Shown here: positions 32,825 to 41,593 of the stretch, in pieces
How positions within the stretch are numbered: position 1 is the first letter of the stretch
Layout: each line of letters starts with the position of its first letter
NCBI GenBank assembly: GCA_045542355.1
Contig: JAZQKX010000031.1
Coordinates: forward strand, 86,968-150,967
Source of the DNA: UMGS1532 sp045542355
Lineage (GTDB): Bacteria > Bacillota > Clostridia > Oscillospirales > Acutalibacteraceae
DNA: 64,000 bases
Reading direction: 5' to 3'
Program-made: the position numbers and the translations under genes
The notes under the pieces: generated by a model
Databases searched by the model: none
What the model saw: the letters and a program-made list of their open reading frames with translations, nothing else
What the model was told of the DNA's origin: nothing

Positions 32825-33834
32825 TGAAGGCAACATTATTTGTTACAGCCGCAATTATTGGCTTTGTAGTTACTGCACTTTTAGGATTTGTAGCAATACC
32901 TTATCTTCATAAGCTGAAGTTCGGTCAGACCATTCGTGAAATCGGACCTGCCTGGCATAAGGAGAAAAACGGAACACCCACCATGGGCGGAATAATGATA
33001 ATCATCGGATTTATTGCTGCCTGTGTTGTAAGCTTTTCTCTCGCGGCCTTTCTCAATGGTGTTACCTTTTGGAAAACATCTCTTGAAATGACCTTTGTTT
33101 TTTCGGGGATAGGATTGGCACTCGGCATGGGATTTGTAGGATTTATTGATGACTATATCAAGGTTGTTAAAAAGCGTAACCTCGGACTTACCGCCACCCA
33201 AAAAACAATGCTACAGCTTCTAGTGTCTGCGGCATATCTCACCAGTTTAGGTCTGGGCGGCATGACCACAACATGGCTTCCCTTTGTGGGCGATGTAAGC
33301 ATTATTAGTGGTGTGGGTCTCATTTTCTGGCCCATCGCTCTCATGTTTATCTATGGCTTCACAAATGCCGTAAATCTCACCGACGGACTTGATGGCTTGG
33401 CTTCAACAGTAACCTTGGTTGTTTGTTGTTGCTTTATGCTTGCAGCTGCCAACCTTGAACTTATCGGCGCTAACATTTTATCCTGCGCGGCGGCGGGTGC
33501 TTGTCTCGGCTTCCTTGTTTGGAACACCCATCCCGCTAAAGTGTTTATGGGAGACACAGGCTCTCTCTTCTTAGGCGGTGTAGTTGTTGCCCTTGCCTTT
33601 GCAATCGGCAGACCTATATTGTTAATAATCGCGGGTATTGTGTATCTGGCAGAGGCGTTTTCTGTAATTCTACAGGTAGCATACTATAAGAAAACCAAGA
33701 AAAGGCTTTTTAAAATGGCACCTATTCACCACCACTTTGAACTTTGCGGAATGAGTGAGCAAAGAATAGTGCTTCTGTTTGCGGCGGTAACCGCAGTTGG
33801 TTGTTTTATCGCATTGTTACCAATACTTTTGTAA
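32824..33834 (+). CDS. mraY: Phospho-N-acetylmuramoyl-pentapeptide-transferase MraY
   Basis: A 336-residue integral membrane enzyme that makes lipid I by transferring phospho-MurNAc-pentapeptide to undecaprenyl phosphate. About ten transmembrane helices are visible. The signatures GTPTMGGIMII, VGFIDDYIKV with the catalytic aspartates, NLTDGLDGLA and MAPIHHHFE are intact. Coupled to murE by a one-base overlap; ftsW follows after 22 bases. Confidence 0.96.
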   Translation: MKATLFVTAAIIGFVVTALLGFVAIPYLHKLKFGQTIREIGPAWHKEKNGTPTMGGIMIIIGFIAACVVSFSLAAFLNGVTFWKTSLEMTFVFSGIGLALGMGFVGFIDDYIKVVKKRNLGLTATQKTMLQLLVSAAYLTSLGLGGMTTTWLPFVGDVSIISGVGLIFWPIALMFIYGFTNAVNLTDGLDGLASTVTLVVCCCFMLAAANLELIGANILSCAAAGACLGFLVWNTHPAKVFMGDTGSLFLGGVVVALAFAIGRPILLIIAGIVYLAEAFSVILQVAYYKKTKKRLFKMAPIHHHFELCGMSEQRIVLLFAAVTAVGCFIALLPILL

Positions 33835-33856
33835 AATTTATATGGAGGGATAATCT

Positions 33857-35008
33857 ATGGCTTCCGCTGAAAATAGCAAGAAGAAATCAAAACTTAATAA
33901 TGGCTGGTTTATCAAAAACGGAAGCATGGATTTAACCTTTTTGTTTTTCGTTGTGTTGATATTAGGTATAGGACTTATCATGTTGTTTTCTGCCTCCTAT
34001 TCCTATGCTTATACAAATTATGGCAATAGCTATCACTTTATTATCAAACAGGCGCTCTTTGCTGTAGGCGGTGTTGTCGCAATGCTGATAATATCGAAGG
34101 TGGATTATCATAAATACATGAGATTTTCATGGCTGGCCTATGGTATTGCCCTTGTGTTTTTAGTGTTAGTCTATCTGCTACCTGCACGTGAGGGTGTGCA
34201 TCGTTGGATAATAATCGGTCCCATTAACTTCCAACCCTCTGAGATTGCAAAATTTGCGATAGTTTTGCTGTTTGCCCACATGATTTCGATAAACTATAAT
34301 GCTATGAAAACCTTTAAATTCAGCGTTTTGTTTTTGGGAATTATATTGGCAATAGTTTGCGTTTTAGTTGTGTTTGAAACCCATCTTTCTGCCACAATCA
34401 TCATCTTTTCGATAGGTATAATAATGATGGTTGTAGGCGGTCTTAAAAAGAGATACATACTTATAGGTGTCGGACTGGGTGTAGTTGCCGTTGTGGCGGC
34501 AATTACAGGAGCCGTAAGCTACGCCTCTGACCGTATAACTTATTGGTTAGACCCATGGTCTGACCCTGTAGGTAAAGGCTATCAGACCATACAATCTCTG
34601 CTATCTATCGGTTCTGGAGGATTTATGGGTAGAGGTCTGGGTCAATCTATGCAAAAGCACTTGTGGATTCCTGAGCCTCATAACGACTTCATCTTCGCCA
34701 TCGTATGTGAAGAATTAGGATTGGTAGGCGCTCTATTGATTGTTGGACTATTCTGCGCCCTTGTCTGGAGAGGTCTTATAATTGCCCGTGGCGCTTCTGA
34801 CAAATTCGGTGCACTGTTGGCAGTAGGTCTTGTATGTCAGGTAGGACTTCAGGTAATGCTTAATATAATGGTTGTTACCAATACCATTCCAAACACAGGT
34901 ATCAGCCTTCCGTTTTTTAGCTACGGAGGAACTTCACTTATAATTCTTCTTTGTGAAATGGGTGTAGTTTTATCCGTTTCGCGTTTCAGTTCTATAACCA
35001 AAAGATAG
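33857..35008 (+). CDS. ftsW: SEDS peptidoglycan polymerase FtsW
   Basis: A 383-residue SEDS-family glycosyltransferase that polymerises lipid II at the division septum with a class B PBP. Ten transmembrane helices follow a basic N terminus. Diagnostic stretches are REGVHRWIIIGPINFQPSEI in the large extracellular loop region and NTIPNTGISLPFFSYGGTSL near the C terminus. It ends at TAG, showing that TAG is a normal stop in this genome. Linked to the SpoVD-like PBP upstream; RodA identity is less likely given the locus. Confidence 0.93.
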   Translation: MASAENSKKKSKLNNGWFIKNGSMDLTFLFFVVLILGIGLIMLFSASYSYAYTNYGNSYHFIIKQALFAVGGVVAMLIISKVDYHKYMRFSWLAYGIALVFLVLVYLLPAREGVHRWIIIGPINFQPSEIAKFAIVLLFAHMISINYNAMKTFKFSVLFLGIILAIVCVLVVFETHLSATIIIFSIGIIMMVVGGLKKRYILIGVGLGVVAVVAAITGAVSYASDRITYWLDPWSDPVGKGYQTIQSLLSIGSGGFMGRGLGQSMQKHLWIPEPHNDFIFAIVCEELGLVGALLIVGLFCALVWRGLIIARGASDKFGALLAVGLVCQVGLQVMLNIMVVTNTIPNTGISLPFFSYGGTSLIILLCEMGVVLSVSRFSSITKR

Positions 35009-35020
35009 GGTGGATTAAAT

Positions 35021-36139
35021 ATGCATGTACTTTTCGCAGGTGGTGGCACCGCAGGACATATCAATCCCGCATTAGCTATGGCGGGATATATAAAGGAGCA
35101 GCATCCCGATGCTCGTATCAGCTATATCGGAACTGCCGAGAAGCTGGAGGCAAGGCTTGTACCCGAGGCGGGTTATGAGTTCAGAACAATAGATGTTGCC
35201 GGTTTCAGCCGTTCTTTAAGTCCAAAGAGTATTATCAAGAATATGGTTGCAGTAAAGAAGGCGTTTACATCTTCTATGACTGCAAAGAAAATATTAAAAG
35301 AGCTAAAACCTGACCTTGTTGTAGGAACAGGCGGATATGTCAGCGGACCTGTTTTGCGTGAAGCTCACAAACTGGGTATTAAGACTGCAATACATGAGCA
35401 AAATGCTTACCCTGGTGTTACTACAAAAATGTTGGCACCAAATGTTGACAGAGTAATGTTGGCAATGCCTGAAGCTGAAAAATATCTTAACTGTAAAAAC
35501 AAACCTGTTATCACAGGCAATCCTGTACGAGTTGAATTTTTAAAGCTGGACAGAGATTTGTCCAGAGCAAAATTAGGCCTTGATAACCGTCCCATGATAT
35601 TATCCTTTGGTGGCAGTCTAGGAGCCGCCCCCGTTAATGCGGCGGTGGTAGAGCTGATAGCAGAGCATTGGAAAAGGGGAGAATATATCCACTTTCATGC
35701 AACGGGTAAGGTTGGATATGAATCAACCTTAGGCGCTCTTAAAGAAAAGGGTGTTGATGTAGGCGCTGAGAATCTTAGAATAACAGAATATATAAGCGAT
35801 ATGGCAGATTGCATGGCGGCGGCTGATTTGGTGATCGGCAGAGCAGGAGCAATTACCCTCACCGAAATCGAAGCGGCGGGCAGAGCATCTATTCTGATAC
35901 CCTCACCTTATGTAGCTGAGAATCATCAGTTCCATAACGCAATGACCTTGAAAGAGAAAAATGCCGCAGAGGTTATTGAAGAAAAGGATTTAAACGGTGA
36001 GATGTTAATAAATGCGGTAAAAGGTATACTTTCCGACACAAAGCTTTCTTCTAAAATGGGAGAAAAAGCCGCAGAAACAGCAATTTTAGATGCAAATAAG
36101 CGCATATATGATTGCTTAATGGAGCTTTATATCAATTAA
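35021..36139 (+). CDS. murG: UDP-GlcNAc transferase MurG
   Basis: A 372-residue GT-B glycosyltransferase at the inner membrane face that converts lipid I to lipid II. The N-terminal G-loop GGGTAGHINPALA (residues 6-18) is present, as are the second G-loop FGGSLGAAPVN and the donor-site GRAGAITLTEIEAAGRASIL in the C domain. Twelve bases separate it from ftsW. murD, often upstream in this region, is missing. Confidence 0.96.
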   Translation: MHVLFAGGGTAGHINPALAMAGYIKEQHPDARISYIGTAEKLEARLVPEAGYEFRTIDVAGFSRSLSPKSIIKNMVAVKKAFTSSMTAKKILKELKPDLVVGTGGYVSGPVLREAHKLGIKTAIHEQNAYPGVTTKMLAPNVDRVMLAMPEAEKYLNCKNKPVITGNPVRVEFLKLDRDLSRAKLGLDNRPMILSFGGSLGAAPVNAAVVELIAEHWKRGEYIHFHATGKVGYESTLGALKEKGVDVGAENLRITEYISDMADCMAAADLVIGRAGAITLTEIEAAGRASILIPSPYVAENHQFHNAMTLKEKNAAEVIEEKDLNGEMLINAVKGILSDTKLSSKMGEKAAETAILDANKRIYDCLMELYIN

Positions 36140-36207
36140 CAAATAACAGCACTTCGGCATACTATAAACTGAAAAATATTTTTCAGTCGTAGAATGGAGT
36201 GCTGATT

Positions 36208-37467
36208 ATGGAAAAAATAATAATCGAGGGAGGAAAGCCCCTGTGCGGCGAGACAAAGGTGCATGGCGCGAAAAATAGTGCGCTACCCATTCTCGCGGCT
36301 TCTCTCCTTGTTCGTGGGACCAGCGTTATACATAACTGTCCCGACCTTTCAGATGTTCGCGCCTCGGTGAAAATACTTAATAATCTCGGGTGCAAATGCA
36401 AAAGGGAAGGCAACACAATGATTGTTGACGCTTCTCAGGTAAATTGCTGTATAATACCCGAAAATCTTATGCGGGAAATGCGTTCCTCTATTGTGTTTTT
36501 AGGCGCAATAGCCGCAAGATGTAAAAAGGCGTTTTTAAGCAGTCCGGGTGGATGCGAGATTGGACCACGCCCCATAGATTTGCATATTTCTTCATTAAGA
36601 GAATTAGGGCTCAGGATAAACGAAAGTCATGGCTGTATTGATTGCGTGTGTGAAACCGAGCTCAAGGGTAAAAGTATTTACATACCAATCCCAAGTGTTG
36701 GAGCAACAGAGAATATCATGATTGCGGCTTCAACCGCTAAGGGGACCACAAGAATATATAACGCGGCGCGGGAGCCCGAAATTAAGGATTTAGCCGATTT
36801 TCTTAATTCTGCAGGAGCTAAAATCAAGGGCGCCGGTAGCAGTGATATAGTCATTGAAGGAGTGAAATCTCTCCATTCCGTAGAGCATACTGTTATACCC
36901 GACAGAATACTAACTGCAACCTATATGTCCGCCGTGGCGGCAACTGGGGGCAAGGGTACTATTCTGAATGTGTGTCCCAAGCATCTTAAGGCGATTATCT
37001 CTGAATATGAGAGAATGGGATGTGAAATCGAGCTTAGCGGTAATACTATGAGAATTTACGCAGGTCTTCGTCTCAAACGACTCAAAACCGTAAGAACTCA
37101 GTATTATCCGGGATTTCCCACAGACGCGGGGCCAACCCTTATTGCAACCGCAACCGTAGCGGAGGGCACCAGCATATTTATAGAAAATATATTTGAAAAC
37201 CGATTTAAATTTGCCGATGAGCTTAACCGCCTCGGAGCCGATGTTAAGGTAGAGGGACGCACAGCATTAGTTGAGGGTGTTAAAGAACTTAGCGGCGCTT
37301 CGGTAAACTGCACCGACCTTCGTGGTGGTGCGGCGCTCATGGTGGCAGGTTTTGCCGCTAATGGTACAACCGAAATCGGTGAAATACATCATATAATAAG
37401 GGGATATGAAACTCCTGAAATATATTTTAAAGCACTGGGTGCAAAGATAAAAAGGATCAAGATATGA
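36208..37467 (+). CDS. murA: UDP-N-acetylglucosamine 1-carboxyvinyltransferase MurA
   Basis: A 419-residue enzyme for the first committed step of peptidoglycan synthesis, adding enolpyruvate from PEP to UDP-GlcNAc. The catalytic loop SPGGCEIGPRPIDLHI contains Cys116, the residue alkylated by fosfomycin. The N terminus KIIIEGGKPLCGETKVHGAK is typical. ATG 36208 lies 8 bases after GGAG and is preferred over GTG 36199. Firmicutes often have two MurA paralogues; which this one is remains open. It overlaps ftsQ by 4 bases. Confidence 0.95.
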   Translation: MEKIIIEGGKPLCGETKVHGAKNSALPILAASLLVRGTSVIHNCPDLSDVRASVKILNNLGCKCKREGNTMIVDASQVNCCIIPENLMREMRSSIVFLGAIAARCKKAFLSSPGGCEIGPRPIDLHISSLRELGLRINESHGCIDCVCETELKGKSIYIPIPSVGATENIMIAASTAKGTTRIYNAAREPEIKDLADFLNSAGAKIKGAGSSDIVIEGVKSLHSVEHTVIPDRILTATYMSAVAATGGKGTILNVCPKHLKAIISEYERMGCEIELSGNTMRIYAGLRLKRLKTVRTQYYPGFPTDAGPTLIATATVAEGTSIFIENIFENRFKFADELNRLGADVKVEGRTALVEGVKELSGASVNCTDLRGGAALMVAGFAANGTTEIGEIHHIIRGYETPEIYFKALGAKIKRIKI

Positions 37468-38249
37468 AAGAAAAAAGTAAGCCTAAGGTAAAAAAGAAAA
37501 GAAAACTCCGCCCAGGATTCATTGTGGCGCTGTTGGTAGTGGTGTTGGCTGTGTTCACTATTTTGTCAACCACAGTGTTATTACCCATCAACAACATAAG
37601 CGTCGAATATAGCGGAAAGAAATATACCGGGGAAGAAATCTTGGCGGTGTCAGGTGTGGATAAAGAGGATAATATCCTTATGACGCTGGAATCGGTAGTT
37701 AATAAAAAGGTAACTGAGGGTCTGCCCTATATTGGCGCTGTAGAGCTGAAAAAGGAGTTACCCGATAAAGTGACGTTAATAGCACGGGAAACAAAGGCTG
37801 CTTATTGTTTGAAATACAATAAGAAATATGTAATCCTTGACTCGGAATTTAAGGTGTTAGAAACAGCCTCGAAGAAAAAAAGCAAACTGACCTATTTAAA
37901 GGGCTTGAAGCTCTCGGGATGCGAGATAGGAAAATTTGCCGAGTTCAAAAGTGAGACCGCCTTTTCCAATGTGAAACAGATACTTAAAATGGTTAAGAAA
38001 AGCGGCAATAGTATCAACAATCTGGACATAACTTCTCAATTCGATATTTCCCTTATGGTTAACGGTAAATATACTGTAGAGATAGGCAAATCAAACGACC
38101 TTACCGAGAAGCTGGAGTTCATGAATAAGATGATAGAACAGATTGAGAAAAAGCATAAAAACGACAAGGGTACAATTAACCTCAGATACTTTACTGAAAA
38201 GAAAGAGGGATATTTTACAAGAGGTGACGCAGAGGAAATATATAGCTAA
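37464..38249 (+). CDS. ftsQ: Cell division protein FtsQ/DivIB
   Basis: A 261-residue bitopic protein of the septal FtsQ-FtsB-FtsL complex. A Lys/Arg-rich cytoplasmic N terminus (1-17) precedes one transmembrane helix (about 20-42). The POTRA domain follows (INNISVEYSGKKYTGEEILA), then the FtsQ beta domain. Similarity is weak, as is usual for this family, but layout and locus agree. Its ATG overlaps the murA TGA (ATGA), so it is translationally coupled. Confidence 0.85.
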   Translation: MKEKSKPKVKKKRKLRPGFIVALLVVVLAVFTILSTTVLLPINNISVEYSGKKYTGEEILAVSGVDKEDNILMTLESVVNKKVTEGLPYIGAVELKKELPDKVTLIARETKAAYCLKYNKKYVILDSEFKVLETASKKKSKLTYLKGLKLSGCEIGKFAEFKSETAFSNVKQILKMVKKSGNSINNLDITSQFDISLMVNGKYTVEIGKSNDLTEKLEFMNKMIEQIEKKHKNDKGTINLRYFTEKKEGYFTRGDAEEIYS

Positions 38250-38318
38250 CTAAAATATAAGTAACACGACATATACAAAAGTTGACAATATTTTCATTAA
38301 TAAAAAGATAAAATGCCC

Positions 38319-38347
38319 TTGAAATTTATAATATTTTATGTTATTAT
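38319..38347 (+). promoter_or_regulatory. ftsZ promoter
   Basis: TTGAAA, a 17-base spacer and TATTAT in the AT-rich 151-base gap before ftsZ. A TTGACA at 38282 may mark a second start. Separate control of ftsZ from the mur genes is suggested. Confidence 0.55.
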
Positions 38348-38400
38348 CTAATTGTATTATTGGGTAAAAGCAAATTTACATACTGAAAGGAAGTTAAAAA

Positions 38401-39465
38401 ATGCCGTTTGAGATAGCTCAAGAGACAGAGGACATTGTTCAAATAAAAGTAATAGGTGTAGGCGGAGGCGGCGGCAACGCTGTTAACAGAATGGTAACTG
38501 CTGGTGTTAAGGGTGTAGAATACATCGCTATCAACACCGATAAAGCAGCCCTTTTAGCCTCTAAGGCTACAAGTAAGCTTCAGATTGGCGAGAGAAAGAC
38601 TCGTGGCTTTGGCGCTGGCGCCAACCCCACTCGCGGTCAGGAATCCGCTGAGGAATCAAGAGAAGAAATTTCTGCAGCCCTTCGTGGCACAGATATGGTA
38701 TTCGTTACCGCAGGTATGGGCGGTGGCACTGGTACTGGTGCGGCTCCTGTAGTTGCTCAGATTGCAAAGGAAATGGGTATCCTTACCGTTGGTATAGTTA
38801 CCAAACCTTTTGCTTTCGAGGGTGCAAAGAGAATGAAACAGGCTGAGCAGGGCATCGAAGCTCTCCGTCAGCATGTTGACAGCCTTATCGTTATTCCTAA
38901 CGAAAGACTTAAGTTCTTCTCTGAGCAGAAGATTACCCTTTTAAATGCTTTCGACGTTGCTGACGATGTACTTCGCCAGGGTGTTCAGAGCGTTTCCGAA
39001 TTAATCAACGCTACTGCCATGATTAACCTTGACTTTGCCGACGTTACAACCGTTATGTCCGACGCTGGTTATGCCCACATGGGCGTTGGCCACGCTTCAG
39101 GTCGCGAAAAGGCAGAACAGGCTGCATTGGCTGCTATCAATAGTCCTCTTATTGAAACCAAAATCGACAATGCAACTGGTGTTATCATCAGCATCACTGC
39201 ATCTCCCGATATCGGTCTCGATGAGGTTGACCAGGCATCCTCTCTCATTGCCAAGACCGTTCATCCCGACGCAACAATCATCTGGGGTGTTCAGCTTGAC
39301 GAATCCTTGGAGGACGAAATGCGCGTAACAGTTATCGCAACTGGTCTCGGTGACGATAATGCAACTGGAGATATGTCCAACGAGCTTCAGGATATATTAG
39401 CTAAGAATTCCGATTCTTCTGCTGATGAAGACTATCTTGATGTTATGGATATCTTCAAGAAGTAA
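38401..39465 (+). CDS. ftsZ: Cell division protein FtsZ
   Basis: A 354-residue tubulin-like GTPase that forms the cytokinetic ring. The GTP-binding signature GGGTGTGAAPVVA is near residue 105; the N-terminal IKVIGVGGGGGNAVNRM and the T7-loop region NLDFADVTTVM are present. A short linker ends in the conserved peptide EDYLDVMDIFKK, which binds membrane tethers. ftsA does not precede it, so another tether such as SepF is expected elsewhere. It has its own promoter and terminator. Confidence 0.97.
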   Translation: MPFEIAQETEDIVQIKVIGVGGGGGNAVNRMVTAGVKGVEYIAINTDKAALLASKATSKLQIGERKTRGFGAGANPTRGQESAEESREEISAALRGTDMVFVTAGMGGGTGTGAAPVVAQIAKEMGILTVGIVTKPFAFEGAKRMKQAEQGIEALRQHVDSLIVIPNERLKFFSEQKITLLNAFDVADDVLRQGVQSVSELINATAMINLDFADVTTVMSDAGYAHMGVGHASGREKAEQAALAAINSPLIETKIDNATGVIISITASPDIGLDEVDQASSLIAKTVHPDATIIWGVQLDESLEDEMRVTVIATGLGDDNATGDMSNELQDILAKNSDSSADEDYLDVMDIFKK

Positions 39466-39478
39466 TATTTAGAAATCT

Positions 39479-39512
39479 GCATCCGTGCAAGTTTTGCACG
39501 GATGCTTTTTTA
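39479..39512 (+). terminator. ftsZ terminator
   Basis: A perfect 12-bp stem (GCATCCGTGCAA with TTGCACGGATGC), loop GTT, then TTTTTTT interrupted by one A. Confidence 0.9.
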
Positions 39513-39567
39513 TATCTTTCCAAACTTACTTTGTTGTGGTACAATAAGAATAGTCAGGAGTGAAATT

Positions 39568-40086
39568 ATGGATTTTTTAAAATTAGCAGAGGAAAGATAC
39601 TCGGTCCGCAGTTTTGGGGATAAGCCTGTATCGTCCGGAGATTTAGAGACAATACTTACTGCGGCGAGACTCGCCCCTACTGGCTGTAATTATCAGCCCC
39701 AGCGAATTCTGATTTTAAGCGATGAGGATGCACTTGCAAAGCTTAAAAATTGCACTAAGTGCCATTTTAACGCTCCCACCGCCGCCCTTGTTTGCTACAA
39801 TAAGGACGAGTGCTGGGTGCGTAAATACGACGGTAAAAACAGTGGTGTATGTGATGCCTCGATAGTTACCACCCATATGATGTTGGCTGCAACTTCTATC
39901 GGAGTTGGCTCCACCTGGGTTATGCACTTTGACCCAGAAGCCATGAGAAAAGAGTTTAACATCCCCAAAAATATAGAACCTGTAGCATTACTGGTTATGG
40001 GTTATCCCAACCCAGAGGCTAAACCCTTAACACTCCATGGCGAGTATAGACCGGATAATGAAACTGTTCTATTTGGCTCATTCTAA
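39568..40086 (+). CDS. Nitroreductase family protein
   Basis: A 172-residue FMN-dependent oxidoreductase of the nitroreductase fold, acting on unknown cytoplasmic substrates with NAD(P)H. The N-terminal YSVRSFGDKPVSSGDLETIL and the FMN-site stretch LAPTGCNYQPQRILIL are typical. A later GVGSTWVMHFDP completes the fold. ATG 39568 follows CAGGAG by 7 bases. It stands alone between the ftsZ terminator and a long palindrome. Native partners are not indicated. Confidence 0.87.
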   Translation: MDFLKLAEERYSVRSFGDKPVSSGDLETILTAARLAPTGCNYQPQRILILSDEDALAKLKNCTKCHFNAPTAALVCYNKDECWVRKYDGKNSGVCDASIVTTHMMLAATSIGVGSTWVMHFDPEAMRKEFNIPKNIEPVALLVMGYPNPEAKPLTLHGEYRPDNETVLFGSF

Positions 40087-40101
40087 AATTATGTAATTTA
40101 A

Positions 40102-40137
40102 ACAAGCGGTAGGTTGTTTGTACAACCTACCGCTTGT
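40102..40137. repeat. Perfect 15-bp inverted repeat after the nitroreductase
   Basis: ACAAGCGGTAGGTTG and CAACCTACCGCTTGT form a perfect 15-bp stem around TTTGTA. No T-run follows on the + strand, so it works at best as a weak terminator or an RNA-stability hairpin. Confidence 0.6.
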
Positions 40138-40227
40138 AGATATGAGCTACAGCATTATTGACGGTAAAGCGGATATAAATTCCCAATATGGACAAAATAG
40201 TGTCAACTAATTTTTTTGGAGGATACT

Positions 40228-41157
40228 ATGTGTACAGCAATTAATGATGGCAATTTGTTTGGTCGCACTTTAGATTTAGACCGTTCATTCGGTGAAAGGA
40301 TTATAATTACTCCCAGAAACAAGGAGCTTCTATTTCTCCATGAGCACTCTTTGAAAACCCATTTAAGTTATATTGGAATGGCTCTGAAGATTAGCGGCAC
40401 TGCATTATATTTCGACGGAGTTAATGAGTGTGGCCTTGGAATGGCGGGTTTGAATTTCCCCGAAAACGCAGTATATCATTCAGTCTATCACGATAAATCT
40501 AATATCGCCTCATTCGAGCTTATACCATGGATTCTAAGCCAATGTGAAAGCCTTCCGGAGGCAGTTAAGTTGTTGGAACAAACAAACGTGACTGCCGACA
40601 ATTTCTCAGGAGAACTGCCGTCAACACCGCTTCATTGGATTGTGGCAGATAAAAGGGGAGCAGTAACCGTAGAGTCGGTATCGGAGGGGTTGAAAATTTA
40701 TGATAATCCCTTTGGTGTACTTACAAATAATCCGCCGTTTAATTATCATACGCGACATGTTGCGGAGTATATGTATTTAAACTCTATCTCTCCAAAGAAT
40801 ACACTCTGTCCCGATATAACCTTAGATAAATACGGCGGAGGATTTGGCGCAATCGGTTTGCCGGGAGATTTTTCTCCTGCCTCAAGATTCGTCAGAGCGG
40901 TATTCGCAAAGTCTCATACCTCTCACGAATCAAGCAGTTGCGGGGAGATGAACAGATTCTTTCATATTATGGATACCGTAGCAGTGCCAAAGGGTTGTAC
41001 AAAAACCAAGGAGGGACGGGATACCTTCACAGTGTATACTTCTTGTGCAGACAGGGAAGCACTTACCTATAATTATACAACCTACGATAATAGAACAATC
41101 CGTAGTGTCTCAATGATAAAGTTTGATTTAGACACTGACGAAATAATAATGAACTGA
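40228..41157 (+). CDS. Choloylglycine hydrolase family protein (bile salt hydrolase/penicillin V acylase-like)
   Basis: A 309-residue N-terminal-nucleophile amidase. The start codon is followed directly by Cys2, which becomes the catalytic N-terminal nucleophile after Met removal. Other family residues are visible: Arg and Asp in GRTLDLDRSFGERI, GLGMAGLNFPENAVYH, the Asn pair in GVLTNNPPFNYH, and GLPGDFSPASRFVRA with its active-site Arg. Members hydrolyse conjugated bile salts or penicillin V. The motif set looks more like bile salt hydrolase, which would fit a gut host, but substrate choice is inferred. It has its own GGAGG site, and a terminator follows. Confidence 0.88.
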   Translation: MCTAINDGNLFGRTLDLDRSFGERIIITPRNKELLFLHEHSLKTHLSYIGMALKISGTALYFDGVNECGLGMAGLNFPENAVYHSVYHDKSNIASFELIPWILSQCESLPEAVKLLEQTNVTADNFSGELPSTPLHWIVADKRGAVTVESVSEGLKIYDNPFGVLTNNPPFNYHTRHVAEYMYLNSISPKNTLCPDITLDKYGGGFGAIGLPGDFSPASRFVRAVFAKSHTSHESSSCGEMNRFFHIMDTVAVPKGCTKTKEGRDTFTVYTSCADREALTYNYTTYDNRTIRSVSMIKFDLDTDEIIMN

Positions 41158-41208
41158 TAAAACGCATTAAAAACTTCTCTTTATTTGCCCCCCGCATTGC
41201 GAGTTCTT

Positions 41209-41237
41209 AAAAAAACAGTCCAACGGACTGTTTTTTT
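41209..41237 (+). terminator. Terminator of the choloylglycine hydrolase gene
   Basis: A perfect 13-bp stem (seven A plus CAGTCC, paired with GGACTG plus seven T) and loop AAC; it can act on both strands. Confidence 0.85.
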
Positions 41238-41271
41238 AGCAATACTTTTCAGGATTACCTTCTGAATATAA

Positions 41272-41309
41272 AAAATCCAAACTCAACCTAAAAGTCAAAT
41301 TTGGATTTT
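41272..41309 (-). terminator. Terminator-like stem 3' of tRNA-Pro(TGG)
   Basis: AAAATCCAAA and TTTGGATTTT pair across 18 bases immediately after the CCA end on the minus strand, giving a T-rich 3' side for the tRNA transcript. Confidence 0.55.
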
Positions 41310-41384
41310 GGTCGGAGTGACAGGGTTCGAACCTGCGGCATCGACATCCCAAATGTCGCGCGCTACCAACTGCGCCACACCCCG
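41309..41384 (-). tRNA. tRNA-Pro (anticodon TGG)
   Basis: 76 bases on the minus strand with a complete cloverleaf. The acceptor is CGGGGTG/CACTCCG, and the D-arm is GCGC/GCGC. The anticodon stem CGACA/TGTCG carries loop TTTGGGA, anticodon TGG. The T-arm is GCAGG with TTCGAAC, and CCA is encoded. It reads the CCN proline codons. A degenerate copy lies about 130 bases upstream (41516-41593). Confidence 0.97.
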
Positions 41385-41515
41385 ATTTATTCAATTTTTA
41401 CGCTCGGATTTTAACAGAAATTCCGCAACTGTGGGACACTATGTGGTCGTAAGCCTATTTTAGCATATTCCCCCAAAATATGAAAGCGGAAAAACCGCAG
41501 TATTAAAGGCTTTTT

Positions 41516-41593
41516 TGAGGTGTCTGGGATTTTACTTGAATTATCTATCTCACAGTCCCAAAACTAGTGCGCTACCAACTGCGCCACACCTCG
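41516..41593 (-). pseudogene. Degenerate tRNA-Pro-like sequence
   Basis: 78 bases in the same orientation as the true tRNA-Pro. The 5' half is well kept: acceptor CGAGGTG, TG, then a D-arm GCGC-AGTTGGTA-GCGC identical to the real gene. The anticodon loop retains TTTGGG, but the stem is reduced to 4 bp and the loop to 6 bases. The T-arm is unrecognisable apart from TTCAAGT. The 3' CACCTCA still pairs with most of the acceptor, and no CCA is encoded. It is unlikely to give a functional tRNA. Confidence 0.6.
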
